NCBI GenBank assembly: GCA_033439265.1
Contig: JAVTVX010000009.1
Span: 6,041,109-6,105,108, forward strand
Reading direction: 5' to 3'
From: Dillenia suffruticosa
Taxonomy: Eukaryota; Streptophyta; Magnoliopsida; Dilleniales; Dilleniaceae
Length of the DNA stretch: 64,000 bases
Shown in pieces: positions 14,276-24,892 of this stretch (within the stretch, counting starts at the first letter, position 1; each line of letters opens with the position of its first letter). The notes under the pieces are model-generated. The model ran no database searches, was not told the DNA's origin, and saw only the letters and a program-made list of their open reading frames with translations. Position numbers and translations under genes: made by a program.

Positions 14276-14805
14276 ATGGTGCGTGGAACAAGGGGATACA
14301 CCCGGTGTCACGTGATTAAAAGAATAGCGAGATGTAATGCCTTCATTAGTTTGCCTACCCCATCGTCACGCCTCCCAAATCACGTGGCCAACTCATGCTT
14401 CGACGTGGTGGGTCCGCCCTTCTCCACTCCTCCAAGTTTCTTCACTTTTCTTCCTTTATTTATTTATTTATTTAATAATTTATTTATCTATTTTTGTTTG
14501 TTAGCTTTAGCGGCTTTGCCGGTGCACTCTATGTTTTGTTTAATATTGGTTTTTTTTTTTTCCTAAGCATAAAAAGAAGAAAGAGGAGCTTATATATATA
14601 TATTTTTAATTATATAATCCAATTTAGAGATTATCTCCATCAATATATTTTTTTTTAATTTTAAATTTGAAAATTTGATTATCGATTGTTTTTATTACAC
14701 TAATGGTTGTAAACCTTCCGGCAATTTGTGGAAAGTCCTTTTCTCTGATCAACCCTTTTGAAATATGTATGGCTTATATATTCAGAGGTTAAACTTAACT
14801 AAATA

Positions 14806-14841
<36 letters not shown>

Positions 14842-15185
14842 AGAGAATCACAAGGGAAGTGAAAAATGGGAAGGTTGGGGGTGGCATGTGAAGGGGGGTG
14901 GATGTTGCGGGGCTGAACGTACCATATTACGTTTCTCACACCACCAAAGTGACGTGACGTGACGTGACGTGACGTGACCACACACAACCCCCCTCCCCAC
15001 TGAGAGGACATATTTTCTCTCTCCTCTCCACTCGGTGTCCAAACGCACGTGACCGGTGAGCTTAGCAACTCACGTGCGCCCATCCCCTGCCGTTAATCTG
15101 CCGCCCTCTCTGTCCCCTCGCGTGCGGTGGGGACCCCGCCGTTCCGTTATCACCGTAACTGCTTAACGTCCGTTACTACCGTTTA
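14276..15185. promoter_or_regulatory. G-box island with GA tract and (GACGT)5 array
   Basis: The island has at least four CACGTG cores (near 14309, 14381, 15045 and 15072), a (GA)n run at 14810-14840, a TGACG/ACGTGAC array at 14951-14978, and GC-rich words such as GTGGGTCCGCCC and GGTGGGGACCCCGCC. The small ORFs here overlap on both strands and look fortuitous. This is the most motif-dense non-coding segment of the window. A regulatory role is inferred only. Confidence 0.45.
14951..14978. repeat. (GACGT)5 pentamer array
   Basis: Five perfect GACGT copies followed by GAC. Each junction creates TGACGTGAC, which contains the TGACG and ACGTGAC cores recognised by plant bZIP factors. Confidence 0.95.
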
Positions 15186-15189
15186 TCAT

Positions 15190-16469
15190 TTTGCCATTTT
15201 CCTTGGATTTGATGGGGCGGGTAGTTGTCATTTCCGTTTTCTTTTTTAACTGTTGTTATGTTATCTTATTCGAAAGTGGTATACATCCTCGTTATTTAAT
15301 CTTAATAATTTATAAAAATATAGAAAATAGAAATGTAGGTAAATATATAAATATAAGAATTATAATGAATCATTTTTTATAACAAAAATCTAAAACAATT
15401 AAATATTTAATTATTAATTATAAGATAAATAATATAAAAAATAAAAATATAATTAAATATACAAATAATTCATTAGATATGAAAAAAAAGTAAATATAAA
15501 AAATTAAGTATTTTTTTGTAAATATTGATTAACTGTTAAAATATTTTGAAAATGAGAAAAAAAATGAGAAAACGTTAATATTAAAAAATTTACGTGAATG
15601 ATAGCGGGAATGTATAATTTATGTTGTCACTGAATGTGAGTAATTTTTATCTTATTTTACTTTATGAGAAAAAAGTGTGATATTTCTTTTTTCTAATGCG
15701 GAGATGATTATTCATAAAGAACGCATAACAGAAGAGAAAAAATTTCATAGAATTTACACACATAAATTGTTATTTGTATAAAAAATAAGTTTTTATTTCT
15801 AATTTTCACTTATTTAAAAGAGGAGAGTGAACCTTAATTAATAAATGAGATGCAAAATTTAAGCATTTTAATGTGGTATTTGTTTATTTATTTACTTTAT
15901 CTTTTTTTTTTTTAAATTTTAACAAATCCAGTATTTGATTACTTGACTAATTCGATTTAAATATTATAAAATTTATTTTAGGAAACTAACTCTCCCTGTG
16001 CTTGTTTACGTTTTCCCCTTTTTTATCCTACTTTTAATTAAGGAAACATAAGGGTAATGTTTATCCTAACTTGAAAATCTAAGGGAAAAAAAATTTACAA
16101 AAACATACTTAAAAATGAATAAAAATATAGAAAAGTAATATATTAATCATTTCTCATCCTACCATATATGTTCTAAGAAAGGAAATTTCATTCCACCACC
16201 AGCTCGGTGAGTTGCTTTTCTCTCATGTTTAAATCTACTAACTAGAAGGCACCACCCACAGTTTGGTATTTACTGATTAGGAGGGTGAAGTGTCACCATT
16301 TTAAGAGAAATTAAGGATAACAAAATCAAAAGGGTACATTAAAGGTAAAGGAACGAGATTGACGTATCGCAATTATAAGAGAAACTGATAGTCAAGTTGG
16401 GCAACTCCAAAAAGATTTTTGTGATGTGATACATATTTTGTTGGAAAGTTTTTCTCAAATCCACCCTAA

Positions 16470-16470
<1 letters not shown>
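15190..16470. other. Very AT-rich intergenic DNA, no gene seen
   Basis: Long AT-rich stretch without supported coding content or clear element ends. Confidence 0.6.

Positions 16471-16471
<1 letters not shown>

Positions 16472-16529
<58 letters not shown>
16472..16529. repeat. (AT)n microsatellite
   Basis: An uninterrupted AT dinucleotide run of about 58 bp. Confidence 0.95.
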
Positions 16530-16532
<3 letters not shown>

Positions 16533-16674
16533 TCAAATTAGTTTATAAAGAAAATAATTATGAAAAAAGAATCAAATGTTTAAATTCAAAAAAATTTACT
16601 ATAAAAAGAGAGGTCAAAAAATGGTCAAAGTGAGAAAATGAGAAAGTGAGAAAGGGACTCAATATCACATCGCG

Positions 16675-16886
16675 ATCGTCGTCGAGAGTCATGTACCAAA
16701 ATAACCAAAAAAAAAATATTTTTTAAAACAACCCCACCCGAAAAATATTTCTCAAAATAATCCAAATTTGTCGAGAGTTGGAGACGCGACACACCCCCAC
16801 CCGAAAAATATTTCCCAAAATAATCCAAATTTGTCGAGAGTTGGAGACGCGACACACTGTGTCGCGTCTTCAACCCGCGACAACCC

Positions 16887-16934
<48 letters not shown>

Positions 16935-17669
16935 GAGTCCGCGGGGGGAGGGAGAGAGGGGAGAAGAGCGGCGGGGGGTCCGCTGGGGGGAGGGGGCTGA
17001 CGGCGGGCGGCGGGCGGCGGAGGGGGGAAGGAGAGAGAGAGGGAGGGCCGCGGGGGGGGCGGAGGGCGGCGGGGGGGGCGGAGGGGGGAGGAGAGCCGCT
17101 GTGTCTCTCTCCTCCCCCCTCCGCCCATCTGTTGCCCTCCGCCCCCCGCGGCCCTCCCTCTCTCCCTCCCTCCCTCTCCGCCCCCGCTGTGTCTCTCTCC
17201 TCCCCCCTCCGCCCCCCGCGGCCCTCTCTCCCTCCCCCTCCGCCCCCGCTGTGTCTCTCTCCTCCCCCCTCCGCCCCCCCCGCGGCACTCCCTCTCTCTC
17301 TTCTTCCCCCCTCCGCCGCCCGCCGCCAGCCCTCCTCCCCTCTCTCTCTCCTTCCCCCCTCCGCAGCCCTCCCTCTCTCTCTCCCTCCCCCCCTCCGCCC
17401 CCTCCCCCCAGCGGACCCCCCGCCGCTCTCCTCCCCTCTCTCCCTCCCCCCGCGGACTCCTCTCTCTCTCTATCTCTCTCTTCTCTCTCTCTTCTCTCTC
17501 TCCTCTCTCTCTCTCTCTCGGTTGTCGCGGGTTGAAGACACGACACAGTGTGTCGCGTCTCCAACTCCCGACAAATTTGGGTTATTTGGGGAAATATTTT
17601 TCGGGTGGGGTTGTTTTAAAAAATATATATTTTTTTTAGGTTATTTTGGTATATGACTCCGTCGTCGAT
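16675..17669. mobile_element. GC-rich foldback (long inverted-repeat) element
   Basis: The outer ends are inverted copies: GAGTCATGTACCAAAATAACC on the left matches ATGACTC...GGTATA...GGTTATTTTGG on the right, then CAACCCCACCCGAAAAATATTT-type sequence pairs with its complement. Inside lie a GAGACGCGACACA palindromic block on each side and then a huge purine/pyrimidine hairpin: GA/GGGGCGG repeats to about 17095, a short loop near CCGCTGTGT, and CT/CCCCTCCGCC repeats to about 17519. The right arm has three units starting CCGCTGTGTCTCTC (about 17096, 17184, 17246). The left arm has an outer segment duplicated (about 16736-16797 and 16798-16856). No target duplication was found. It codes for no convincing protein; the long ORFs on both strands follow from the repeats. 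Confidence 0.75.
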
Positions 17670-17990
17670 GCTTTTAAAACCAAATCAATAAATAACTTGA
17701 TTAATCTATCAATTTATTGATTTATTGATTGAACTGATCGGATTATTTTTATAAATCGGATGATATTATTATGATATCATAAATATAATTTATAATTTAT
17801 ATATTTTAAAATAAAATAAAATCTATATATTTTTGGATCGATTTGAATAATTCATTGATTTATCGATTTTAAACGGTTTTTATTATTTTTGATTTTATTC
17901 AATTTAATAGTAAAAATCGAATTGAAATATAAAATAGCTCCGATTGAATCGATCGAATCTACTGGTCTTGTCCGGTTTTAAAAACATTGA
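17668..17990. mobile_element. Possible MITE with TTTTAAAACC ends
   Basis: ATGCTTTTAAAACCAAA on the left and CCGGTTTTAAAAACATTG on the right are roughly inverted copies enclosing about 320 bp of AT-rich DNA with ATCGATT-type words. No target duplication is certain. It abuts the foldback element. Confidence 0.35.
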
Positions 17991-17999
17991 TGGTAGCAG

Positions 18000-18480
18000 A
18001 AAGATGAGGAGAGGCGCATCACCATGGCACTGGTCATGGTGATTGTCCCGGAACTGGGGCAGACGGAGGACTGCCATGGCAATGACCGTATTGCCATGGC
18101 AATTCTAGCGCATGGGTGATTTAACTTTTAATTTGATTTTTTTTATTTGTTATTTACTCTTCTTTTTTGTTGTTTAAGGTTTTTTGAACCATAGCACAAG
18201 ATGTAGTTCGACATTTATTTATTTTTGACTTGAGTTGTTTTATAGCTCTAATATTTGTTTCCTTAATTTAGAGGATTTGTTTAGAGTATTCCTTCCCTGT
18301 TTCCCACTCTAGCTCAGTCTATAAGAGCTCACATTCTCTCATTGTAACGCATTTGATTCGGACCTTGAGTAATAAAATTTTGTGTTTTCTTTTGCTCCTA
18401 GATTGGGTAAAAATAGTTTCTTTGTAAAAATATAATAAGAAAACTACATATATATATATATATATATTCGTCTATTCTCT
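18000..18480 (+). mobile_element. Possible solo or partial LTR relic
   Basis: The segment has LTR-like order: a TATAAGAGCTC TATA-like word near 18320, TTGTAACGC, then a GAGTAATAAAATTTTG polyadenylation-like word near 18367. The downstream 79-codon frame (18647-18886) has no domain I recognise. No partner LTR was found, so this is tentative. Confidence 0.3.
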
Positions 18481-19639
18481 CTTTACCCTTACATTAATTC
18501 AGGGATTACTTTATATACCGAATGTGACATTTCGCTTCTAATTTGGAATTTTATCTCCTAAACATAGATTTCCTTGATACCCCTTAGGTTTTGAACTAAG
18601 TCCCACTTTGTTTTTGTGTTTTTTAATTGGATTTGAACCTTTTTGATTGATGGTTAATCGTGAAATTCTTTTTGGGGTATTTGGAGGCAACCAATCTTGG
18701 ACATTGATTGGTGTTATTGGTGCTAGGGAAGTTCTAAGTAGTCAAATCGAAATATTAACCATGATGGAGCAAAATTTTGTGAATGGCCTTGAAGAGCATG
18801 GTTGGGTGAATCAAAATTTGGATCGAAGGAGGAATATACTTGGCCCGCTTCCCGTGGTCGTCAAATCTTCTTCTTGGAAATTATAGTGACGATCTTTATA
18901 AATCAAATTCTCAATTCAAGTTTCATATTATTCTTAGTTGTTGTAGTTTTTTGGAAGTACTTGTCTTAGAATAATACGTTAATCATCTATTATCCCCTCA
19001 TTTAATATTTGAATTTAAAATATCCTAAGTATACATATTTACCAATAACTTGAATTCTAGATTGATCAGAAAAGTGGGAGTTAATTTGATGGTCATAATT
19101 TTTCTTCCTGAGATCCAAAATTTAAATTCTTGTGTAATAAAAAAAAGAAAAGTAAAAAGATTTTATTTGGGAGTTATTTTAACAACTAAGTTATATCTAT
19201 TATTTCAAAATTGATAATTTTAAGTTCAAATTTTTATACAATAAAAAATTTTTATACAACAGAATTTTTAGTTACGAGGATATCAACTTCTATCTTTAAT
19301 TTAGCCTCCAACATCGTGAGTGATTATCGGAACATACAGCCTCTCAACTTCTTTGAATATTATCGAAACATGCAAAGGTAGGCGCTGACTGTCGGTAGAA
19401 CTTTGCAGCCTCTTTCTTGCCGAACATTAAATGAATCATATATCATTGCAAAACTCTATAAATCTAATTTTTAATGGGAATATCATATAATTTGAAAAGT
19501 TATAGAATAATAGAAATTTGGTTTCTGAGTCTAATCTTGAGAGATTTTACAACTTCACCAATCTTTTCAAATCCAAATATCGTCAAATTGAATACGGTGC
19601 TCTGGAAATTTAATTTTCAACAGCGACATAGGCATCCTT
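18481..19639. other. Intergenic DNA, no supported gene
   Basis: AT-rich. It holds an (AT)n run near 18449-18469 at its left edge and the unassigned frame at 18647-18886. Segments near 19085-19145 and 19195-19260 have an ATCCAAAATTTAAATTCTTGTG then A-run look, suggestive of degenerate SINE tails; this is weak. Confidence 0.4.
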
Positions 19640-19980
19640 AGAGGAAGGAGGGCCCCGGAATGGGGCGGGGCTTTGCGTTTTTATGGGACCATCAAAGTTA
19701 CGTGAGAGCGAGTGCTTGGTATGAGTGAGGACTCCCCCGTCCTAGACCAGAGATAGGCGGTGTCCTGTTCTGACTCCCTCGCCCTCTCACTCTCCCGTGA
19801 CGGTGTCACGTGGGGATGCAATTGGGACCCATCAGAGATGTATGAAATTACCACAATGGCCCTACCGAAAAGGCTAGGAGCGAATACAAGTAGTTGGTGG
19901 GGGCATGTGCTCTCCTTCCCAAGTGACCTGTCGATTATGGGTGCTCGCGCGCGCGCGCGCGCGCGCGCGTCTCCTAGGAT
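19640..19980. promoter_or_regulatory. GC-rich island with G-box and (CG)12
   Basis: GTCACGTGGGG (about 19805) and TGGGACCCAT lie in a GC-rich island that ends in an uninterrupted CG run at 19946-19969. ORFs on both strands have no domain character. A regulatory function is inferred from resemblance to the other G-box islands. Confidence 0.35.
19946..19969. repeat. (CG)12 dinucleotide run
   Basis: Twelve CG steps, rare in plant DNA because methylated CpG mutates readily. Alternating CG is the classic Z-DNA-prone sequence. Confidence 0.95.
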
Positions 19981-19989
19981 GTGTATGTT

Positions 19990-20990
19990 TTTGTTCATTA
20001 CTATTATTTTCTTATTCTGATTTTCTGAATTTTGCTTTTCTAAAAATAATTAAGAAGATTATTTTTGTGAATCGATTAATTACATTTATCAGCCTACCAA
20101 AATGAAATATATTTATTTATGTCAAACATTACCAATATATGATAACTTTTTTTTTGGATTTTTTTGTATAAATTGAAAATTACCATTTCCACATTAATTA
20201 TCGGAGTGATAAGAAGCGTGTAATAATTTTTTAAAATATTAAAATATTATTTTTAATTAATTATTTCATATTTAATTCTAATTATAAGTATTATTTAAAT
20301 AGTATATCTCTTACTACAATTTCAATAGATCGGGTCAGAGCCTCTCTTACTACTTTAATCAAATATTAAAATTATTACATATCAAAATCAAATCAATTAT
20401 TAAAAATTATTTTTATATCAAAATAAATCAATAATCGATTTGATTTTGATATATAATATTTTTTAATAAAAATACAATAGATTCTGGGCCGGGTGAAGGG
20501 GAGGTTCGGCTACGGTAGTTCCTAAAAAAGCGATGTTAAAAAATTTTGAATTATATAATGAAAAAATTAAATTTTAAATTTTTGTTTGCTTCATAAAAAA
20601 TTAAATTTCTAACTTCTCTTCTACTTTTAGATCTATTTTGATTCTGAATGAACTTTTTTCCCCCTTTTTCTACGTGTGGGAATAAATAAACAAGCGAGTC
20701 AACGATTTTACCAAATTTGGAGAGAAATTTCTCATATTTGAACTATTTGTAAATATATTAATCATAGTTAAAAATTCATTTCGTGTCACTCAAACCCAAA
20801 TAATGTGTAATAAAAAAAATAAAATATTTTGCCACATCATATAGATATAACTTAATCGATATACACTCAATTAATTTTTTTTTGAGAATATATTTAAATT
20901 TTAATAATTTTAATTTATTTTATAATTATATAAAAAATTATCTTTACAGGCCTCGTAAATAAAGGAAAAAAAAAATGTCTGTGCATATCC
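19990..20990. other. AT-rich intergenic DNA, no gene seen
   Basis: No coding content, RNA gene or element ends recognised. Confidence 0.6.
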
Positions 20991-20994
20991 ATAT

Positions 20995-21300
20995 CTAACA
21001 GTGATGTTGAAAGGAGTTTCACCAGAGGGGGTCTCTGGTACTTTATCCCGTGGTTCCCTCGCGTGCCCCCCTGCTCTTTTTGGTCATGGCTTTGGCTGGC
21101 CTGTAATTCACCTACGTGGCCCCACATTTAGACTACCACGTGTCCAATTTAGATGTGGAAAGTTGGAATCCGACTCTTCTATTTGGTAAACTGGACCACC
21201 ACACCACACCACACCAGACTCTTCCATTCGTTATTATTGGGCCTACAAGATTCTATCAACTCGTTCACGCAAGCTTGGGCTTCGACTTACTCCTCTTCCC
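20995..21300. promoter_or_regulatory. GC-richer island with ACGTGG/CACGTG words
   Basis: CTACGTGGCCCCAC and CCACGTGTCC sit in a GC-richer island similar in style to the other four. A CCACACCACACCACACCAGA microrepeat lies near 21196-21215. ORFs overlap in several frames and look fortuitous. Confidence 0.35.
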
Positions 21301-24300
21301 CAACTCTATTTTTTTTTTTCAATCGGGTACCGATATTTGGAGTTATACTTTAACTAACCTGTTTCAAATATTTGTAGAAACCCAATTTAGGGAATAATTC
21401 TTTAAACATAATCTTTTATATTCCTAAGTTTCGAATATGAGACTTGATTAAGAGATATAGTATTCCATCCCATTTGGTTGACTATTCGTTGATCACTCTA
21501 TCTTTTTATAAATTACTTATATCCAATAACCATATTAAATTCGACTAAATCCGATTCGAATCAGATTAGAATTTTAAATAATAAAATTTTCATAACTCTT
21601 TTTTTTATACACAAAATTTAAATCCAAAATTTTATATAAGAGATACCAATACTATGCCACTGGACCAACTAGCGGCGCTCATGATATCCTTATAACAAAT
21701 TGTTAACTCTTAAATTAGAAATAAGAAAATTTACAATCAAATTCTATATATTCTAAGGTTAAGGATTATATATTGACGATTGATTTCCTTAGAATATAGC
21801 AAAAAAAAAAAAAAAGTTTATGATTTAATTAAGTTAGGCCCAGAAAAAAGGAGCAATGATATAATGGAGAGTGGAATCCATCTCTTGCTATGTAAGTTTT
21901 TTAATGGAGCAAATTATGATGATTGATGATATTATGACCTTTAAGCAAATTAACAACTCAAATTTGGGCTATCATTGGCTAAATGGCTTGAAAATTTAGC
22001 TCTCTGAAATAAATATTTAAATTAAAAATAAAAAAATATATTAATGAGTCATATTGGTATAAAAATTTATTTATTTATTTATTTATTTATTTTACATGTT
22101 GTCAGTGCTCGAATTCTCCGTGGGCAAAATGTCATTATCGGGAGGTGCTGTGACATGACATTCTTTTTATTTGTTTTTTCATTTTATTTTATTTTTAATA
22201 TTTAAGTAATCTTGTTAACCGTGATAAATTAACATTATTTATAATATTATAATACTTTTTAATATGTGCGGCAAATAAAATTTTTTTAATATGATAATAT
22301 AATAAAAATTAATAATTAAAAAAATAATGAGTATTTAATGGGGTTAAATCGAATCGTATGGTCATTCTATTCAAAGTAACTAAATTATTGATAGTTTGAA
22401 TTAAATGAGATTAGATTTTTAATTGTCACCGTGTGTGTGATACCACTTGTGTAACACTTTGCATGAAATTTACAAGAAGGAACATGATTTGACCTTGCAC
22501 TACCTTTTGTCTTCTTCTCCTAGTAACTCATTTCCATCACTCCCTTTCTCATTTTCCCCCCCTTTTGGGAGATCAGCACACCAAGGCCATCACCACATTG
22601 TGTGAAAGAGGAAAACCCTTGAATCCTATATATATATTTACTAAAATTCCATGGGGTCAACGTATAGAAGCGCATTTAGGTCTAAAATTGACCAAAAATG
22701 AATAGATGTAACAAAATGGAAGACATAATTTCTGGTTCATTTGAATGAGAATGCAGGGCATGTGGCCTGCAAACCCAAGTGCTAAAACTTATGATCTCTT
22801 GCCTTCACTTGTTCCACACATTTTCCTTGCCAAAAAGGGGTCCCCCAAGTTGGGCACGAACAGGATCACTCAATATCTTGAGAAAAAGGAAAAAAAGAAA
22901 AAAAAATTGTAGCAATGAATGATGAACATCCACGTGAACTTGCATTAACCCAAAGAGGAGAAGCAAGAACCTCCCTTAATGTCTAATCGTATGGAGAAAG
23001 GGATTTAGTGGCCTAGGAGGGTTACTAGACCCCTCCTCGCCCTCGCCCCACAACTAAAAAAAATATAAAAAATGGGGACCTTGTTTGGTTGCCAACAATT
23101 TGGATTTTGGTCTCCTCAAAGGAAAAAAAAAAATATTAATACTATAGTTAAATGATTTTTTTTTTTCTTTTGCAAAAAGGTGATGGGGGATTAGTATTAC
23201 TATTTATAACACATGCTTTAATGTTAAACAATCGCCAATCAAACAGAACACATTAACATTAAATAATGAAAAGGAAATGGGGAGGGGATGAGGAAAAGCA
23301 AATTCCCTATTTATAAAAAATTAGAACAATCAGTCCTAATTGATAAACACAACAAGCGAAATAATAGAAAATAGAGATCGATAAAGAATACTAAGCATGG
23401 CTGGATTGGGTTGGCGTCAAGTCTGAGCAATGGAATAAAATATATTAGTTGGGCTTATCAAGTGGACAATGAGTTGCTTTTTTTTTTTATGGGTATATTC
23501 GAATATGACATTATCAGGTTGGAGGAGGAATGTTGTGATCATTAGCCTGTCTCCTTGGGGACGACAATGAGTTGCTTTGAAGGGGCAAGGATTTCAGAAG
23601 GAATGGGGAAATGAAGAAGTGAACAACAGTTGTTGCAGTCAAGAAGGTTTGTGAATTCTGAAGACATGAATATGAGACAAAGGATTCGGTTCCCTCAGAA
23701 GTTCAAGGGGCTTCTTTTCCCTGCATTTGCCAATAAGAAATGCCCAGGCACCAACCAAAGACAGAGAGTCACAAGCTTCAACTTCATGCTGGTTTGGGGA
23801 CAGTCAAACGAGTCATTTCCTTTTCTTTTTTTTTTTTGTAATTATATAGGCGCGAATTCGAGACCTCTAGTGAAAAGAAGAGTGTTCGCTGAGTGATAAG
23901 TCACTAACATAATAGATCATTCCATCATTATCCTATAGTCACCCTTTCTTGTAGTAGTAAAGTGATCTGTCATCACAAACCCCAGGTTAATTGTTAAAAT
24001 AAAAATGCTTTCTGATGGTAGTAATGAAACTGCTGTTTCCTAGTTAGTGCTTGTACTAAAAACTCCTCAAAAGAGATGATACCGGACTTAGCGATATTAG
24101 CAAAATGGTGCATACGCTTGGAACAATCTCACATAGCAAAAGTGACTGACAAATCCAGGCATTTCCTATAGCAGTTTGTTTTCCCTTTCCCCTGTGCTTA
24201 AGTTTTCTAGTAATTATCTTTATTGCCTCAACTCAATTTGTACTGTGAAATCAAGAAATTGGTATCGTGCACAAATCAATTGCATTAATGCCGGATCTTT

Positions 24301-24800
24301 AAGCAAATGGCCGATTGCTCTTGCAGTTGAGATAACAAGGTCAAGAATGAAAAGTTTTCTGCGCATTTATTGGCCGAGCATATAGAGAAGGAATCGTCAT
24401 GGTGCATGGGATCTTTCAAAATGCCAGCTATGCCACTGAAGGTAAATGCATCTGAACTTGGGACCAATAAAAAAAAAAAAACCGGGGTGGGTTGGGGGGA
24501 AAAGCCATCTAAATGTCCAAAAAGATAAAAGCCTTCAGAGGAGCATCATATATTGACACAGTCAACCATTAAATTGCAGTGAAAGGCTTTCCAGTAATTT
24601 CCCAACAGAGAGGAATTAATTCTGGGCAGCACATATTCATCACTGCAGTCATCTTTATGCTTGTGGAACCAGAACAATATAGCAACTATCATGAACGGCC
24701 ATTTCTAATGGAAAAGAAACAGAAAAAAGGATTTTGTCACGGGGTGACATTTTTGACATTCACATATATCAACAGTAATCATGTCTACTCAGCCTACGAC
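21301..24800. other. Intergenic DNA, no supported gene
   Basis: Mixed AT-rich and moderate-GC sequence. A CCACGTGAAC word lies near 22931. The 23.5-24.5 kb part has gene-like base composition but its frames (for example 23630-23896) show no domain. The right end may include 3' untranslated sequence of the RING-PHD gene; a minus-strand AATAAAG word is near 24219-24225. Confidence 0.45.
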
Positions 24801-24892
24801 CTTTCAGCAAGATCTGAATTCTAGTATGCAACTCATCTTGATAAGAGATGAATTAAGGCATTGCAAACATACAAGTAGAACAATATATAAAT

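Noticed and set aside
14276-14566. 96-codon ORF starting in a G-box island
   Set aside because: The C-terminal half is a Phe/Leu run from TTTATTTATTTA repeats and there is no recognisable domain.
16625-17656. Long overlapping ORFs (167-292 codons) on both strands
   Set aside because: They are composed of Arg/Gly/Glu or Pro/Ser/Leu runs dictated by the GA/GGCGG and CT/CCGCC repeats of the foldback element, and occur in several frames at once.
18647-18886. 79-codon ORF
   Set aside because: Composition is protein-like, but no family is recognised and it lies next to a possible LTR relic, so a gene call is not supported.
23630-23896. 88-codon ORF in moderate-GC DNA
   Set aside because: Considered as a small gene, but no domain, signal peptide or promoter context could be recognised, and the end is low complexity.
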